From Streptomonospora alba (GTDB lineage: Bacteria; Actinomycetota; Actinomycetes; Streptosporangiales; Streptosporangiaceae): 64,000 nucleotides of DNA. Below, one piece after another: positions 25,266 through 33,002 of the stretch. The number at the start of each line of letters is the position of its first letter. Position 1 is the first letter of the stretch. The notes under the pieces were generated by a model, which had not been told where the DNA came from, searched no databases, and was given only the letters and a program-made list of their open reading frames with translations. The position numbers and the translations under genes are program-made. Where the stretch lies: contig NZ_JROO01000006.1 in NCBI RefSeq assembly GCF_000826685.1, positions 124,001 to 188,000 on the forward strand, given 5' to 3'.

Positions 25266-26696
25266 ATGAACGCGAACTCGACGCCCGCGCTCGGACCGCG
25301 CGTGCGCAGCCTGCTGGCTCGGCGGATGCGCCGCCTGTCCCGCCCGCGGATGCCCGACGACCTGCGCAGGGCCTTGGCCTCCAGCCCCGCGCGGTTGTTC
25401 GTCGTGCTGTTCGTCGTGGTGGACCTGGCGGGCGCCGCCGTGCTGCTGCTGCCCGCCGCCCACGCCGAGGGCGACGGCCTGACCTTCGTCGAGGCGCTGT
25501 TCACCTCGACCACCGCGCTGGCGGTGTGCGGCCTGAGCGTCATCGGGATCGGCTCGGAGCTGACGGTCTTCGGCGAGATCGTGGTGGCGGTACTCATCCA
25601 GATCGGCGGCATCGGCATCATGACCGCGGCCTCGGTACTGGGCGTGGTGGTGATCCACCGCTTCGGGCTGCGTATGCAGCTGGGAGTGCAGGCCGAAACC
25701 CGCAGCCTGCGGGTCGGCGACGTCCGCGGCATCGTCGGCAGGGTCGTGCGCGCCAGTCTGGTGTGCGAGGCCGTGCTCGCGCTGATCCTGGTGCCGCGGA
25801 TGTGGCTGGGCCACGGCATCGATCCGCTTGAGGCCCTCTACAGCGGGCTCTTCCACGCGGTCTCGGCGTTCAACAACGCCGGGCTCTCGCTCTACGACCA
25901 GAGCATGACGCGGTTCTCCGGCGACCCCGTCATCCTGCTGCCGGTCGCGCTGGCCACGATCCTGGGCGGCCTGGGCTTCCCCGTGCTCCTGGAACTGGCC
26001 CGCCACCTGCCGCGTCCGCGCGCCTGGACGCTGCACACCAAGCTCACCGTGACCACCACCCTGCTGCTGTTCGTCGCCGGCATCGTGGCGGTCACGGCCC
26101 TGGAATGGGGCAACCCCGCGACGCTGGGCCCGATGACCGCCTGGGAGAAGCTCGCCAACGGCGCGTTCCACGGCATCATGCCGCGCAGCGGCGGGTTCAA
26201 CACCCTGGACGTAGGGGCGATGGACCAGTCGACGCTGCTGGTCACCGTGATGCTGATGTTCGTCGGCAACGGCAGCGCGGGTACGGCCGGCGGGATCAAG
26301 GTGGCGACGCTCGCCGTGATCTTCCTGGTCGTGTGGGCGGAGATCCGCGGCCATCCCAGCGTGCACGTCTTCGGCCGCCGGCTGTCGAGGGGCGTGATCC
26401 GCCAGTCGCTGAGCCTGCTGTTCCTGTCGATGACGGTGGTGGTGGCCTCGACCGTCGCGCTCCTGGTGGCCACGGAGTTCCGCCTCGATCGGGTGCTCTT
26501 CGAGGTAGTCTCGGCTTCCGGGGTTGTGGGGCTGTCGGCGGGGATCACCGCCGATCTGCCCTCGGCGGCCCAGTTGTGGCTCGTGGTGCTCATGCTGGCC
26601 GGGCGCATCGGTCCGATCACCTTCGCCTCCGCGCTGGCACTGCGCGAGCACACGCGGCGCTACGACCTCCCGGAGTCGCGGCCGATCATCGGCTAA
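25266..26696 (+). CDS. Trk/Ktr-type potassium uptake channel subunit (TrkH/KtrB)
   Basis: 476 residues. Four repeated M1-P-M2 units carry the selectivity-filter loops TSTTALAVCGLS, FHAVSAFNNAGLS, FHGIMPRSGGFNT and VSASGVVGLSAGI. The N-terminal tail is basic. Transports K+ (or Na+/K+) inward under control of the cytoplasmic gating subunit encoded 44 bp downstream. Start ATG 25266 has a weak AGGA site. The pair follows an Na+/H+ antiporter, giving a local monovalent-cation block. Confidence 0.93.
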   Translation: MNANSTPALGPRVRSLLARRMRRLSRPRMPDDLRRALASSPARLFVVLFVVVDLAGAAVLLLPAAHAEGDGLTFVEALFTSTTALAVCGLSVIGIGSELTVFGEIVVAVLIQIGGIGIMTAASVLGVVVIHRFGLRMQLGVQAETRSLRVGDVRGIVGRVVRASLVCEAVLALILVPRMWLGHGIDPLEALYSGLFHAVSAFNNAGLSLYDQSMTRFSGDPVILLPVALATILGGLGFPVLLELARHLPRPRAWTLHTKLTVTTTLLLFVAGIVAVTALEWGNPATLGPMTAWEKLANGAFHGIMPRSGGFNTLDVGAMDQSTLLVTVMLMFVGNGSAGTAGGIKVATLAVIFLVVWAEIRGHPSVHVFGRRLSRGVIRQSLSLLFLSMTVVVASTVALLVATEFRLDRVLFEVVSASGVVGLSAGITADLPSAAQLWLVVLMLAGRIGPITFASALALREHTRRYDLPESRPIIG

Positions 26697-26740
26697 GGCG
26701 GTCTCGCACCGCGGGGGCCGCAGACGAGGAGACGGAGAAC

Positions 26741-27412
26741 ATGGTGCAGCGCAGCAGGCCCCACGACAAGCGAGTCCTGGTCATCGGGCTGGGGCGGTTC
26801 GGCAGCTCCCTGTCGCTGGAGCTGGTCGCCCACGGCTGGGAGGTCCTGGGCATGGACTCCAACCCCCGACTGGTTCAGGCCTTCTCGGAATCGCTGACCC
26901 ACACCGTGGTCGCCGACGCCACCGACGACGAGGCGCTGCGCCAGATCGGCGCACACGAGTTCACCCGCGCGGTGGTGGGCATCGGGACCCACCTGGAGGA
27001 GAGCATCCTGGCGGCGTCCCTCCTGGTGGACATGGGTGTGCCGCACATCTGGGCCAAGGCCACGAGCCGCCGGCACGGGCGCATCCTCCAGCAGATCGGG
27101 GCCCACCACGTGGTGCTGCCCGAGCACGACATGGGCGAGCGCGTGGCGCACCTGGTCTCGGGGCGGATGCTCGACTACGTCGAGATCGAGGAGGACTTCG
27201 CCCTGGGCAAGACCCGCGCGCCGCGCGAGCTGCTCGGGCGCCCGCTCGGCGAGACCAAGGTGCGCACCAAGCACGGCATCACCGTGGTGTGCATCAAGCG
27301 CCACGGCGAGCAGTTCACCTACGCCACCGCCGACACCGTCCCGCAGAAGGGCGACGTCATCGTGGTAGCGGGCAAGACCGACGACGTCGAGAAGTTCGCC
27401 GAGTTCACCTGA
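26741..27412 (+). CDS. Trk/Ktr potassium uptake regulatory subunit (TrkA/KtrA)
   Basis: 223 residues with GAGGAGACGGAG upstream. An N-terminal RCK/Rossmann domain (VLVIGLGRFGSSLSLEL, GLGRFG at 16-21) with MDSN at the end of beta-2 and VADATDDEAL is followed by a TrkA_C domain (residues ~140-223). It binds NAD(H), ATP or ADP and gates the membrane subunit encoded upstream. Single RCK_N/RCK_C organisation is of the KtrA type rather than duplicated TrkA. Confidence 0.94.
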   Translation: MVQRSRPHDKRVLVIGLGRFGSSLSLELVAHGWEVLGMDSNPRLVQAFSESLTHTVVADATDDEALRQIGAHEFTRAVVGIGTHLEESILAASLLVDMGVPHIWAKATSRRHGRILQQIGAHHVVLPEHDMGERVAHLVSGRMLDYVEIEEDFALGKTRAPRELLGRPLGETKVRTKHGITVVCIKRHGEQFTYATADTVPQKGDVIVVAGKTDDVEKFAEFT

Positions 27413-27450
27413 GGACGCCGCACGCGCCGCCACCACTGCCGGCCGAGCCG

Positions 27451-27483
27451 CCGAGTGGCGCGTCCGCCGCACGCGCCACTCGG
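27451..27483 (+). terminator. Terminator of the Trk operon
   Basis: CCGAGTGGCGCG and its exact complement form a 12-bp stem with a 9-nt loop, 38 bp after the TrkA stop codon and just upstream of the zinc-regulated promoter. Confidence 0.75.
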
Positions 27484-27517
27484 ACATGCCACGCGTATCC
27501 CCCGATAACCCCCTGAA

Positions 27518-27546
27518 TTGACAACCATTTTCATTTTCCTCATGAT
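27518..27546 (+). promoter_or_regulatory. Zur-like box overlapping a consensus promoter
   Basis: TGACAAC-C-ATTTTCA (27519-27533) resembles the actinobacterial Zur box TGAAAAT-N-ATTTTCA (one perfect arm, the other with two mismatches). It overlaps a perfect -35 TTGACA (27518-27523). With a 17-bp spacer the -10 is CATGAT (27541-27546), putting transcription start at about the ATG (27553). Repression by zinc-loaded Zur and a leaderless transcript are inferred. Confidence 0.68.
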
Positions 27547-27552
27547 GAGCCC

Positions 27553-28611
27553 ATGGGACGACGGAGTTGTGTCAAGGCGGCCGCGCTGTGCGCGGTCGGG
27601 GTACTGGCGGCCTCGGGCTGCGCAGGGGGCGGCCAGGACGACGAGGGCGGCGGTGGCGACCGGCTGAGCGTGGCCACCGGCGCCTATCCGCTGCAATGGC
27701 TGACCGAGCAGGTGGGCGGCGACCGCGTCGAGGTCCAGAACCTGGCGGATCCGGGCACCGACCCGCACGAGCTGGAGCTCAGCCCGCGCCAGATCGGCAC
27801 CGTGAGCAGCGCCGACATCGCCTTCTACATCGGCGGCCTGCAGCCGGCCGTAGACGACGCCGTCGCCGACCAAGGGGGCGGCAACGGCCTCGACGTCGCC
27901 GAGCTGGTCGAGCTGCGCACCCTGGAGGAGAACGCCGAGTCGGGCGGTCACGAACACGGCGGCGATGGCGAGGGCCACGAGGACGGCCACGGCGGCGAAG
28001 GCGACAGCCACGACGACGACCACGGAAGCGGTGGGGACGAGGCCGCGAACGAGAGCGGCGACGCCCACGACCACGGTCACGACGCCGGCGAACCGGATCC
28101 GCACATGTGGCTCGACACCGAGCGCTTCGCCCGAGCCGCCGAGGGCCTCGCGGACCGGCTGGGCGAGGTGGACCCCGAACACGCCTCCGACTACGCCGAC
28201 AACGCCGAGACGGTCACCGGCCTGCTCGACGAGATCGACACCGAGTACTCCACGGGCCTGGCCGAGTGCGAGAGCCGCGACATCGTCGTCAGCCACAGCG
28301 CGTTCGGCTACCTGGCCGCGCGCTACGACCTCCACCAGATCAGCCCCGCCGGGCTGGACTCCCACTCCGAGCCCTCCCCCGGGCGCCTGGCCGAGATCGC
28401 CGAGACCGTACGCGAGGAGGACATCACCACGGTCTTCACCGAGCCGCTGAGCGACTCCGGCGCCGCCGAAACCATCGCCGAGGAGGCCGGGGCCGAGACC
28501 GCGGTGCTCGATCCCATCGAGGGCGTCGCCGACGCATCGGCGGGCGACGACTACCCCTCCCTCATGCGCGCCAACCTCGACACCCTCAGCGAGGCGCTGC
28601 GCTGTTCCTGA
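27553..28611 (+). CDS. Zinc ABC transporter substrate-binding lipoprotein (ZnuA/TroA-like), orphan
   Basis: 352 residues with a lipoprotein signal (LAASGC). Cluster A-I metal-binding protein: the ligand region GTDPHELEL, a His/Asp/Glu-rich flexible loop (~133-180, many HG/HD/HE pairs), PHMWLD, SHSAFGYLA and a final TEPLSDSG segment. The His-rich loop is typical of zinc chaperone-like binding proteins. It has a Zur-like box and a terminator of its own, with no permease or ATPase genes adjacent, so the membrane components must be encoded elsewhere. Confidence 0.9.
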   Translation: MGRRSCVKAAALCAVGVLAASGCAGGGQDDEGGGGDRLSVATGAYPLQWLTEQVGGDRVEVQNLADPGTDPHELELSPRQIGTVSSADIAFYIGGLQPAVDDAVADQGGGNGLDVAELVELRTLEENAESGGHEHGGDGEGHEDGHGGEGDSHDDDHGSGGDEAANESGDAHDHGHDAGEPDPHMWLDTERFARAAEGLADRLGEVDPEHASDYADNAETVTGLLDEIDTEYSTGLAECESRDIVVSHSAFGYLAARYDLHQISPAGLDSHSEPSPGRLAEIAETVREEDITTVFTEPLSDSGAAETIAEEAGAETAVLDPIEGVADASAGDDYPSLMRANLDTLSEALRCS

Positions 28612-28640
28612 CGCCTCCGCCGCGACGGCGGTCGATGGGA

Positions 28641-28683
28641 CTGAGGCCCGGATCCCCGCACTGGCGGGGGATCCGGGCCTCAG
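28641..28683. terminator. Terminator after the zinc-binding lipoprotein gene
   Basis: A 17-bp perfect stem (CTGAGGCCCGGATCCCC and complement) with a 9-nt loop, 29 bp after the stop codon. Confidence 0.82.
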
Positions 28684-28739
28684 CCGTTCCGAACAGCCGG
28701 TGACCACGAGAAACCTGTGCCAAGGGGGCGGACAGGGAG

Positions 28740-28817
28740 ATGCACGTGCGCTATCCTGCTCAAAGTACGGTGCTAATGCACGTGCATCGGTCAGTGCATC
28801 GGCCTGTGCATCGAATC
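28740..28817. promoter_or_regulatory. GTGCAT operator array upstream of DUF397 gene
   Basis: ATGCACGTGCGC at 28740-28751 is a near copy and ATGCACGTGCAT at 28776-28787 a perfect 12-bp palindrome. From 28782 the unit GTGCATCG repeats three times with an exact 12-bp period (28782, 28794, 28806). Candidate -10 elements TATCCT (28752-28757) and TACGGT (28766-28771) lie between the palindromes. The identical 12-mer occurs upstream of the HATPase gene (30947-30958), so a common regulator is likely. Confidence 0.7.
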
Positions 28818-28842
28818 GCTCCCCACAGAACCAGGAGTCTCC

Positions 28843-29076
28843 ATGAGCGCCTACAACGGCATCGCGGCCACCGAGCTCCACGACGCCACCTGGCAGAAGA
28901 GCCGGCGCAGCAACTCGCAGGGGGCCTGCGTCGAAATGGCGCGGCTGACCGACGGCTCCATCGCGATGCGCAATTCGCGCTTCCCGGACGGCCCCGCCCT
29001 CGTTTACACGCAGGCCGAGATCGACGCTCTCATCCACGGTGCCAAGGACGGCGACTTCGACAACCTGATCGGCTGA
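28843..29076 (+). CDS. DUF397 domain protein
   Basis: 77 residues, nearly all DUF397: ATWQKSRRSNSQGACVEMA, then SIAMRNSRFPDGPALVYTQAEIDALI (split motif). AGGAG lies 8 nt upstream. DUF397 proteins are small actinobacterial partners of XRE-DUF5753 regulators (the WhiJ system of Streptomyces) and are thought to antagonise them. Here it is convergent with such an XRE gene and has a GTGCAT operator array upstream. Confidence 0.92.
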   Translation: MSAYNGIAATELHDATWQKSRRSNSQGACVEMARLTDGSIAMRNSRFPDGPALVYTQAEIDALIHGAKDGDFDNLIG

Positions 29077-29145
29077 GGACCTCCTGCCGGTCCGGCCCGG
29101 CGCCCCCGACACCCACTCGGCGGACGGCACCGGCCCCTGACATTC

Positions 29146-29196
29146 CGGAGCCCCGTGGCCCACCGGTCGTTCCGGTCGGCGTACTGCGGGGCTCCG
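29146..29196. terminator. Bidirectional terminator between DUF397 and XRE genes
   Basis: CGGAGCCCCG (29146-29155) pairs with CGGGGCTCCG (29187-29196), with a nested ACCGG/CCGGT stem in the loop. It lies between the two convergent stop codons. Confidence 0.6.
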
Positions 29197-29212
29197 CGCA
29201 TTCCGACGACGC

Positions 29213-30088
29213 CTACTTGAGGTCGTCGATCATGTCCTTGAGGATCTCCGTGGTGTTGTTGGGCGGCTCGGCGATGACGCTCAGCCGCTCCATGGCCATG
29301 GTGTAGGCGTCGATCTCCGAGCGGCGGTCCAGGCACATCGAGCCGGTGAGCTGCTCCAGATAGATGATGTCGGACAGCCCGAAGTCGGGATAGCGCAGGA
29401 TCGTGAACGACCCGGCCTCGGCGGCGTGCGCGCCGGCGCTGAAGGGCACGACCTGCACGGTGATGTTGCGGCGCTCGCTCAACTTGATCAGCCGCTCAAG
29501 CTGGCCGCGCATGATGTCGGGGCCGCCGACGGGACGGCGCACCGCGGCCTCGTCGATGATGGCCCACAGTTTGCAGCCGGTGGCGTCGTCCTCGATGTGG
29601 CGCTGGCGCCGCATGCGTACCGCGACCCGGTCTTCAAGCAGCTCCTCGGAGATGGGGCGCCCTGCCGAGATGACGGCGCGGGCGTAGTCCTCGGTCTGCA
29701 GCATTCCGGGAACGAACTGCGCCTCGTAGACGCGGATCCGGGTGGCGGCCTCCTCCAGGCCGACGTATACCTGGAACCAGTTGGGCAGGGCATCGCCGTA
29801 CTCCTGCCACCAGCCCGGTTTCTTGGAGTCGCGCGCCAGCTTGACCATGGTCTGGACGCGGTCCTTGTCCGTGACGCCGTATAACTTCAGCAGGTCCTCG
29901 ACGTCGCGGACCTTGAAGCCCACGCGCCCCAGTTCCATCCGGCTGATCTTGGACTCCGAACCGCGGATGTAGTGGCCGGCCTCGCCGCGGGTGAGCCCGC
30001 GGACCTCGCGGTACTTGCGGAGTTCGGACCCGAGCAGCATACGGCGCACCGTGGGACCGCTCCCCCGCTTCAGACGAGCTATGTCCAC
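29213..30088 (-). CDS. XRE-family regulator with DUF5753 domain (WhiJ-like)
   Basis: 291 residues from GTG 30088 with GGGAGG 8 nt upstream; longer versions are Arg/Ser-rich and unlikely. The first ~80 residues hold an XRE helix-turn-helix (LGSELRKYREVRGLTRGEAG; GSESKISRMELGR). The DUF5753 effector domain (~100-280) includes WFQVYVGLEEAATRIRVYE, FVPGMLQTEDYAR and EAAVRRPVGG, with an aromatic/acidic pattern usual for the family. Members partner DUF397 proteins to control differentiation and antibiotic genes. The neighbours on both sides complete the trio. Confidence 0.92.
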   Translation of the reverse strand: MDIARLKRGSGPTVRRMLLGSELRKYREVRGLTRGEAGHYIRGSESKISRMELGRVGFKVRDVEDLLKLYGVTDKDRVQTMVKLARDSKKPGWWQEYGDALPNWFQVYVGLEEAATRIRVYEAQFVPGMLQTEDYARAVISAGRPISEELLEDRVAVRMRRQRHIEDDATGCKLWAIIDEAAVRRPVGGPDIMRGQLERLIKLSERRNITVQVVPFSAGAHAAEAGSFTILRYPDFGLSDIIYLEQLTGSMCLDRRSEIDAYTMAMERLSVIAEPPNNTTEILKDMIDDLK

Positions 30089-30295
30089 AGCCGCTGCCTC
30101 CCTACTCGTCGCTCCCCGCGGCCCAGACGGTGTCCGGGGGCCGCTGCGCCACGCGGAACGTCCGCGCTCTGCCCACGATATCGCCGATCCCGCCGACAAC
30201 TCGATGGGCCGCAACGGGAATCCGCGAGGAATGCGCGCGAGTTCGCCCGTGTGACCACCGCACGCCCGGAGCACGGGACTCGCAAAGAGGACACA

Positions 30296-30856
30296 TCAGA
30301 AGAAGCGAGCCCAGACATGCTTTCCAGAGGGCAAAACGGGCAGAACCCCCCACCCACTGCAAAATGAGGCGACAAGGTGCAGACCGCGCCCGCTTTCGAA
30401 CTGGAAGTCGGGATCGCGCCGCTCGGGCATCCGGTCACTGCGGTCGCCTACGGCGCAGACGAGTTCGGGGCCGCGCCGGAGCATACTGACCTGTACCGGG
30501 TCATGGCGGTCGGCGGCGCCGGTCACGGGGTGGAGCCGGCGACCGTGCCGCAGGGCGTTGGTGACGAGCTCGGAGACGACCAGCTCGACGTCGGCGGCCC
30601 GCTCGGCCATCTTCCATCGGCGGAGGACTCCGCCGCAGAGTCCACGGGCGCGGGCCGCCGCTCCCGAGTCTGCCGCTAGAGTCCAGGCGAGCGCGTCGGC
30701 GCCGGCGCCGGCGGTGTACGGGTCCGCCGGTGCCTCCAGCGATCCGCTCAGCAGAGCGGAGGTCCACCACGCTCTGGGTGAGGGAGCCGAGACGGATCCC
30801 GGACACTCTCCGTTTCCGAGTCTTCCCATTGATTCGCGGGCTGGCTGTCCGGTCAC
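30296..30856 (-). CDS. HATPase anti-sigma-type regulator of the WhiJ-like cluster
   Basis: 186 residues from GTG 30856, preceded by GAGGGG. A GHKL ATPase fold with N-box ADVELVVSELVTNALRHG and G-box FESGRGLHLVASFCSGWGV, and no kinase dimerisation domain. A Trp/Ser-rich leader precedes it. Longer frames run through the ATGCACGTGCAT operator and would place it in the coding region, so the downstream GTG is preferred. It is in the same orientation as the XRE gene (207 bp apart) and may be co-regulated with the DUF397 gene through the shared palindrome. Confidence 0.85.
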   Translation of the reverse strand: MTGQPARESMGRLGNGECPGSVSAPSPRAWWTSALLSGSLEAPADPYTAGAGADALAWTLAADSGAAARARGLCGGVLRRWKMAERAADVELVVSELVTNALRHGRRLHPVTGAADRHDPVQVSMLRRGPELVCAVGDRSDRMPERRDPDFQFESGRGLHLVASFCSGWGVLPVLPSGKHVWARFF

Positions 30857-31170
30857 CGCGATCCCCTCGCAGTCGTGTGTATCGGGTCCCGCGAGCCGGG
30901 GCGCCGGCGTACGGACCCTCCTTGCGTGCGCACGCGCATGAGTCATATGCACGTGCATTCTCCGCTTGCACGCATCCTAGGACACCGATGGCCGCCACAG
31001 CAGAGAAAGCGGGGACTTCGGCACAGTCTTTTCTCAGGCGGATTCGGAGCACGGCTCGCACCTGCGCAAACGCTGGGGAGAAACATCCCCGGCGGCGTGT
31101 GTGCCGCGCCGTGCGGTACGGGGAAACGGGGCTGCGCGGGGCCGGAGCGGGGTCCCGGCGCCGCGGCGGC
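30857..31170. other. Intergenic region with GTGCAT-type operator
   Basis: 314 bp between the amidohydrolase stop and the HATPase start. It contains the palindrome at 30947-30958, a GTGCGCAC dyad near 30926-30933, and a GTGCA half-site near 30965. No gene was recognised. Confidence 0.55.
30947..30958. promoter_or_regulatory. ATGCACGTGCAT palindrome upstream of HATPase gene
   Basis: A perfect 12-bp palindrome identical to that at 28776-28787. It lies about 90 bp upstream of the HATPase GTG. Nearby GTGCGCAC and TGCACGC elements extend the array. Confidence 0.65.
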
Positions 31171-31932
31171 TCACCGCCGACCGGAGGCGGGCAGGCCGTA
31201 GAAGTCGCGCGCGTTGTTCGCGAAGGCGGCTTCGGCCTGCGCGGGGGTCAGGCTGTCGGAGACCAGGTCCAGGTCGGCGGGATCGAACGGGCGCGGGGCC
31301 CGGGTGCAGGGCAGGTCGGTGCCTGCCATCAGCGCTGCCGGGTTCTTGTCGGCGACGGCGCGCAGGGCGGCGGGGACGTCGAGATCGCCGCGGCCGAATC
31401 CTGTCGCCTTGACCCGCGCACCCGAGCCCACCAGCGCCAGAAGTGCAGGCAGTCCCTCCCGGAAGAGTCCGAGGTGGTCGATGCTGACCCGCGGGAGCGG
31501 AGCGATGCGCGGCGCCAATGCGCGCAGCTCGCGGGAGTCGACGTAGAACTCGGTGGGCCAGTTGAGCAGTTCGGCCGCGCGCCGTCCGAGCTGGACCAGG
31601 GAGTCGAAGTCGTCGACGGTGCCCCGGTAGAGGTTGATCCGCAGGGCGCGCACGCCGGCCGCGTGCAGGTCGCGCAGGTGGGAGTCGGAGGTGTCGGGGG
31701 GCAGTTGCGCCACGCCGATGAACGACGGCCCCAGCTCGCGCAGCGCCGCGACCAGGTGCTCCTGACCGGACCCGGAGTAGGAGCCGGCCACGACGGCACC
31801 ACCGGTGATACCCAGGCCGCGGACCCGCTCGCGGTAGTCGGCCACGGTGAAGGGATCGGGCCGGTACCCCGCGTTGCCGGGATGGGCGAAGCGGGGGTCG
31901 ATGATGTGGAGGTGGGCGTCGAACAACGCCAT
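31171..31932 (-). CDS. Amidohydrolase-family (PF04909-type) metal-dependent hydrolase
   Basis: 253 residues from ATG 31932 with GAGGG upstream. A TIM-barrel opening FDAHLHIIDPRF (H7, H9), GSYSGSGQEHLVAAL, LRINLYRG, VSIDHLGLF and the C-terminal MAGTDLPCTR aspartate. This is the amidohydrolase-2 group that includes lactone hydrolases and decarboxylases such as ACMSD-like enzymes; the substrate is unknown. It is divergent from an SDR/acyl-CoA-dehydrogenase operon and could share its regulator through the palindrome at 32136-32155. Confidence 0.85.
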   Translation of the reverse strand: MALFDAHLHIIDPRFAHPGNAGYRPDPFTVADYRERVRGLGITGGAVVAGSYSGSGQEHLVAALRELGPSFIGVAQLPPDTSDSHLRDLHAAGVRALRINLYRGTVDDFDSLVQLGRRAAELLNWPTEFYVDSRELRALAPRIAPLPRVSIDHLGLFREGLPALLALVGSGARVKATGFGRGDLDVPAALRAVADKNPAALMAGTDLPCTRAPRPFDPADLDLVSDSLTPAQAEAAFANNARDFYGLPASGRR

Positions 31933-32135
31933 TGCCCTCGATTCGGCCGGGAGCAGGGTCTTCCGCACAGGTGGGGGTCGGGCCGGAGCACACTGTGCGG
32001 TCCGCTCGGCCCGGCGACCACGCTAGTACCTCCCGCGCGCGGCGGCGTCAGGGCCGTCGGGTCTCGGTCGCCGCCCGCGGTCGGCCCGCGGCTGCGCTGG
32101 GCCGCGCCGCGCCGTTCTACCTGCATGCAGGCCCA

Positions 32136-32155
32136 CATACCACCCGGTCGGTATG
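32136..32155. promoter_or_regulatory. TetR-type operator upstream of SDR operon
   Basis: CATACC-N2-CCGG-N2-GGTATG is a 20-bp palindrome with mismatches only at the N2 positions. It overlaps the likely -35 of a TAGGAT -10 (32163-32168). Such dyads are bound by TetR/AcrR repressors of fatty-acid and acyl-CoA genes. No TetR gene occurs in this window. Confidence 0.55.
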
Positions 32156-32207
32156 AAGCGGATAGGATCTGGTCGATGTGTCCCGGACCACCGACTCGGA
32201 GGTAGCC

Positions 32208-32966
32208 ATGTCTCAGACCCAACGTGTCGCGATCGTCACCGGTGCCGCTCGCGGCATCGGCGCGGCGACCGCGCGCAGGCAGGCCGCGGACGGCCGCGCC
32301 GTCGCCGTCATCGACCTCAAGGAGGGCGACGCGCAGGCCACCGTCGACCAGATCACCGCCGAGGGCGGCACAGCCGTCGCGGTCGGCGCCGACGTCAGCG
32401 ACGCCGACCAGGTCTCGGCCGCCGTCTCCCAGGTGGCCGAGCGCCTCGGGCCGCCGCAGATCCTGGTGAACAACGCCGGCGTCATCCGGGACAACATGCT
32501 GTACAAGATGACCGAGGACGACTGGGACACGGTCATGAACGTGCACCTGCGCGGCAGCTTTTTGATGTCGCGCGCCGCCCAGGAGCACATGACCTCCCAG
32601 GGGTGGGGCCGCATCGTCTCCCTGTCGAGCACCTCGGCCCTGGGCAACCGCGGCCAGGCCAACTACTCCACCGCCAAGGCGGGCCTGCAGGGGCTCACCA
32701 AGACGCTGGCCATCGAACTGGGCAAGTACGGGGTCACCGCCAACGCCGTTGCGCCGGGCTTCATCGAGACCGACATGACCAAGGCCACCGCCGAGCGCGT
32801 CGGGATGGACTTCGAGGAGTTCAAGGCCGCAGCCGCCGCGCAGATCCCGGTACGCCGCCCCGGGCGGCCCGAGGACATCGCCTCCACCGTCTCCTTCCTC
32901 GCCGGCGAGGACGCCGGATTCGTCTCCGGCCAGGTCATCTACGTCGCCGGCGGCCCGCGCGACTGA
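32208..32966 (+). CDS. SDR-family oxidoreductase (FabG-like 3-oxoacyl reductase)
   Basis: 252 residues from ATG 32208 with GGAGG upstream. Cofactor motif TGAARGIGAA (11-20), NNAG (89-92), and catalytic N111, S140/141, Y153 and K157 (YSTAK). The acidic residue after beta-2 (VIDL) favours NAD over NADP. The C-terminus matches beta-ketoacyl-ACP or 3-hydroxyacyl-CoA dehydrogenases. It is followed by two acyl-CoA dehydrogenases, so a role in acyl-CoA oxidation is more likely than in fatty-acid synthesis. Confidence 0.92.
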   Translation: MSQTQRVAIVTGAARGIGAATARRQAADGRAVAVIDLKEGDAQATVDQITAEGGTAVAVGADVSDADQVSAAVSQVAERLGPPQILVNNAGVIRDNMLYKMTEDDWDTVMNVHLRGSFLMSRAAQEHMTSQGWGRIVSLSSTSALGNRGQANYSTAKAGLQGLTKTLAIELGKYGVTANAVAPGFIETDMTKATAERVGMDFEEFKAAAAAQIPVRRPGRPEDIASTVSFLAGEDAGFVSGQVIYVAGGPRD

Positions 32967-33002
32967 CACCCCACCCGATACCGGCTCCATCACGGAGGTT
33001 CC

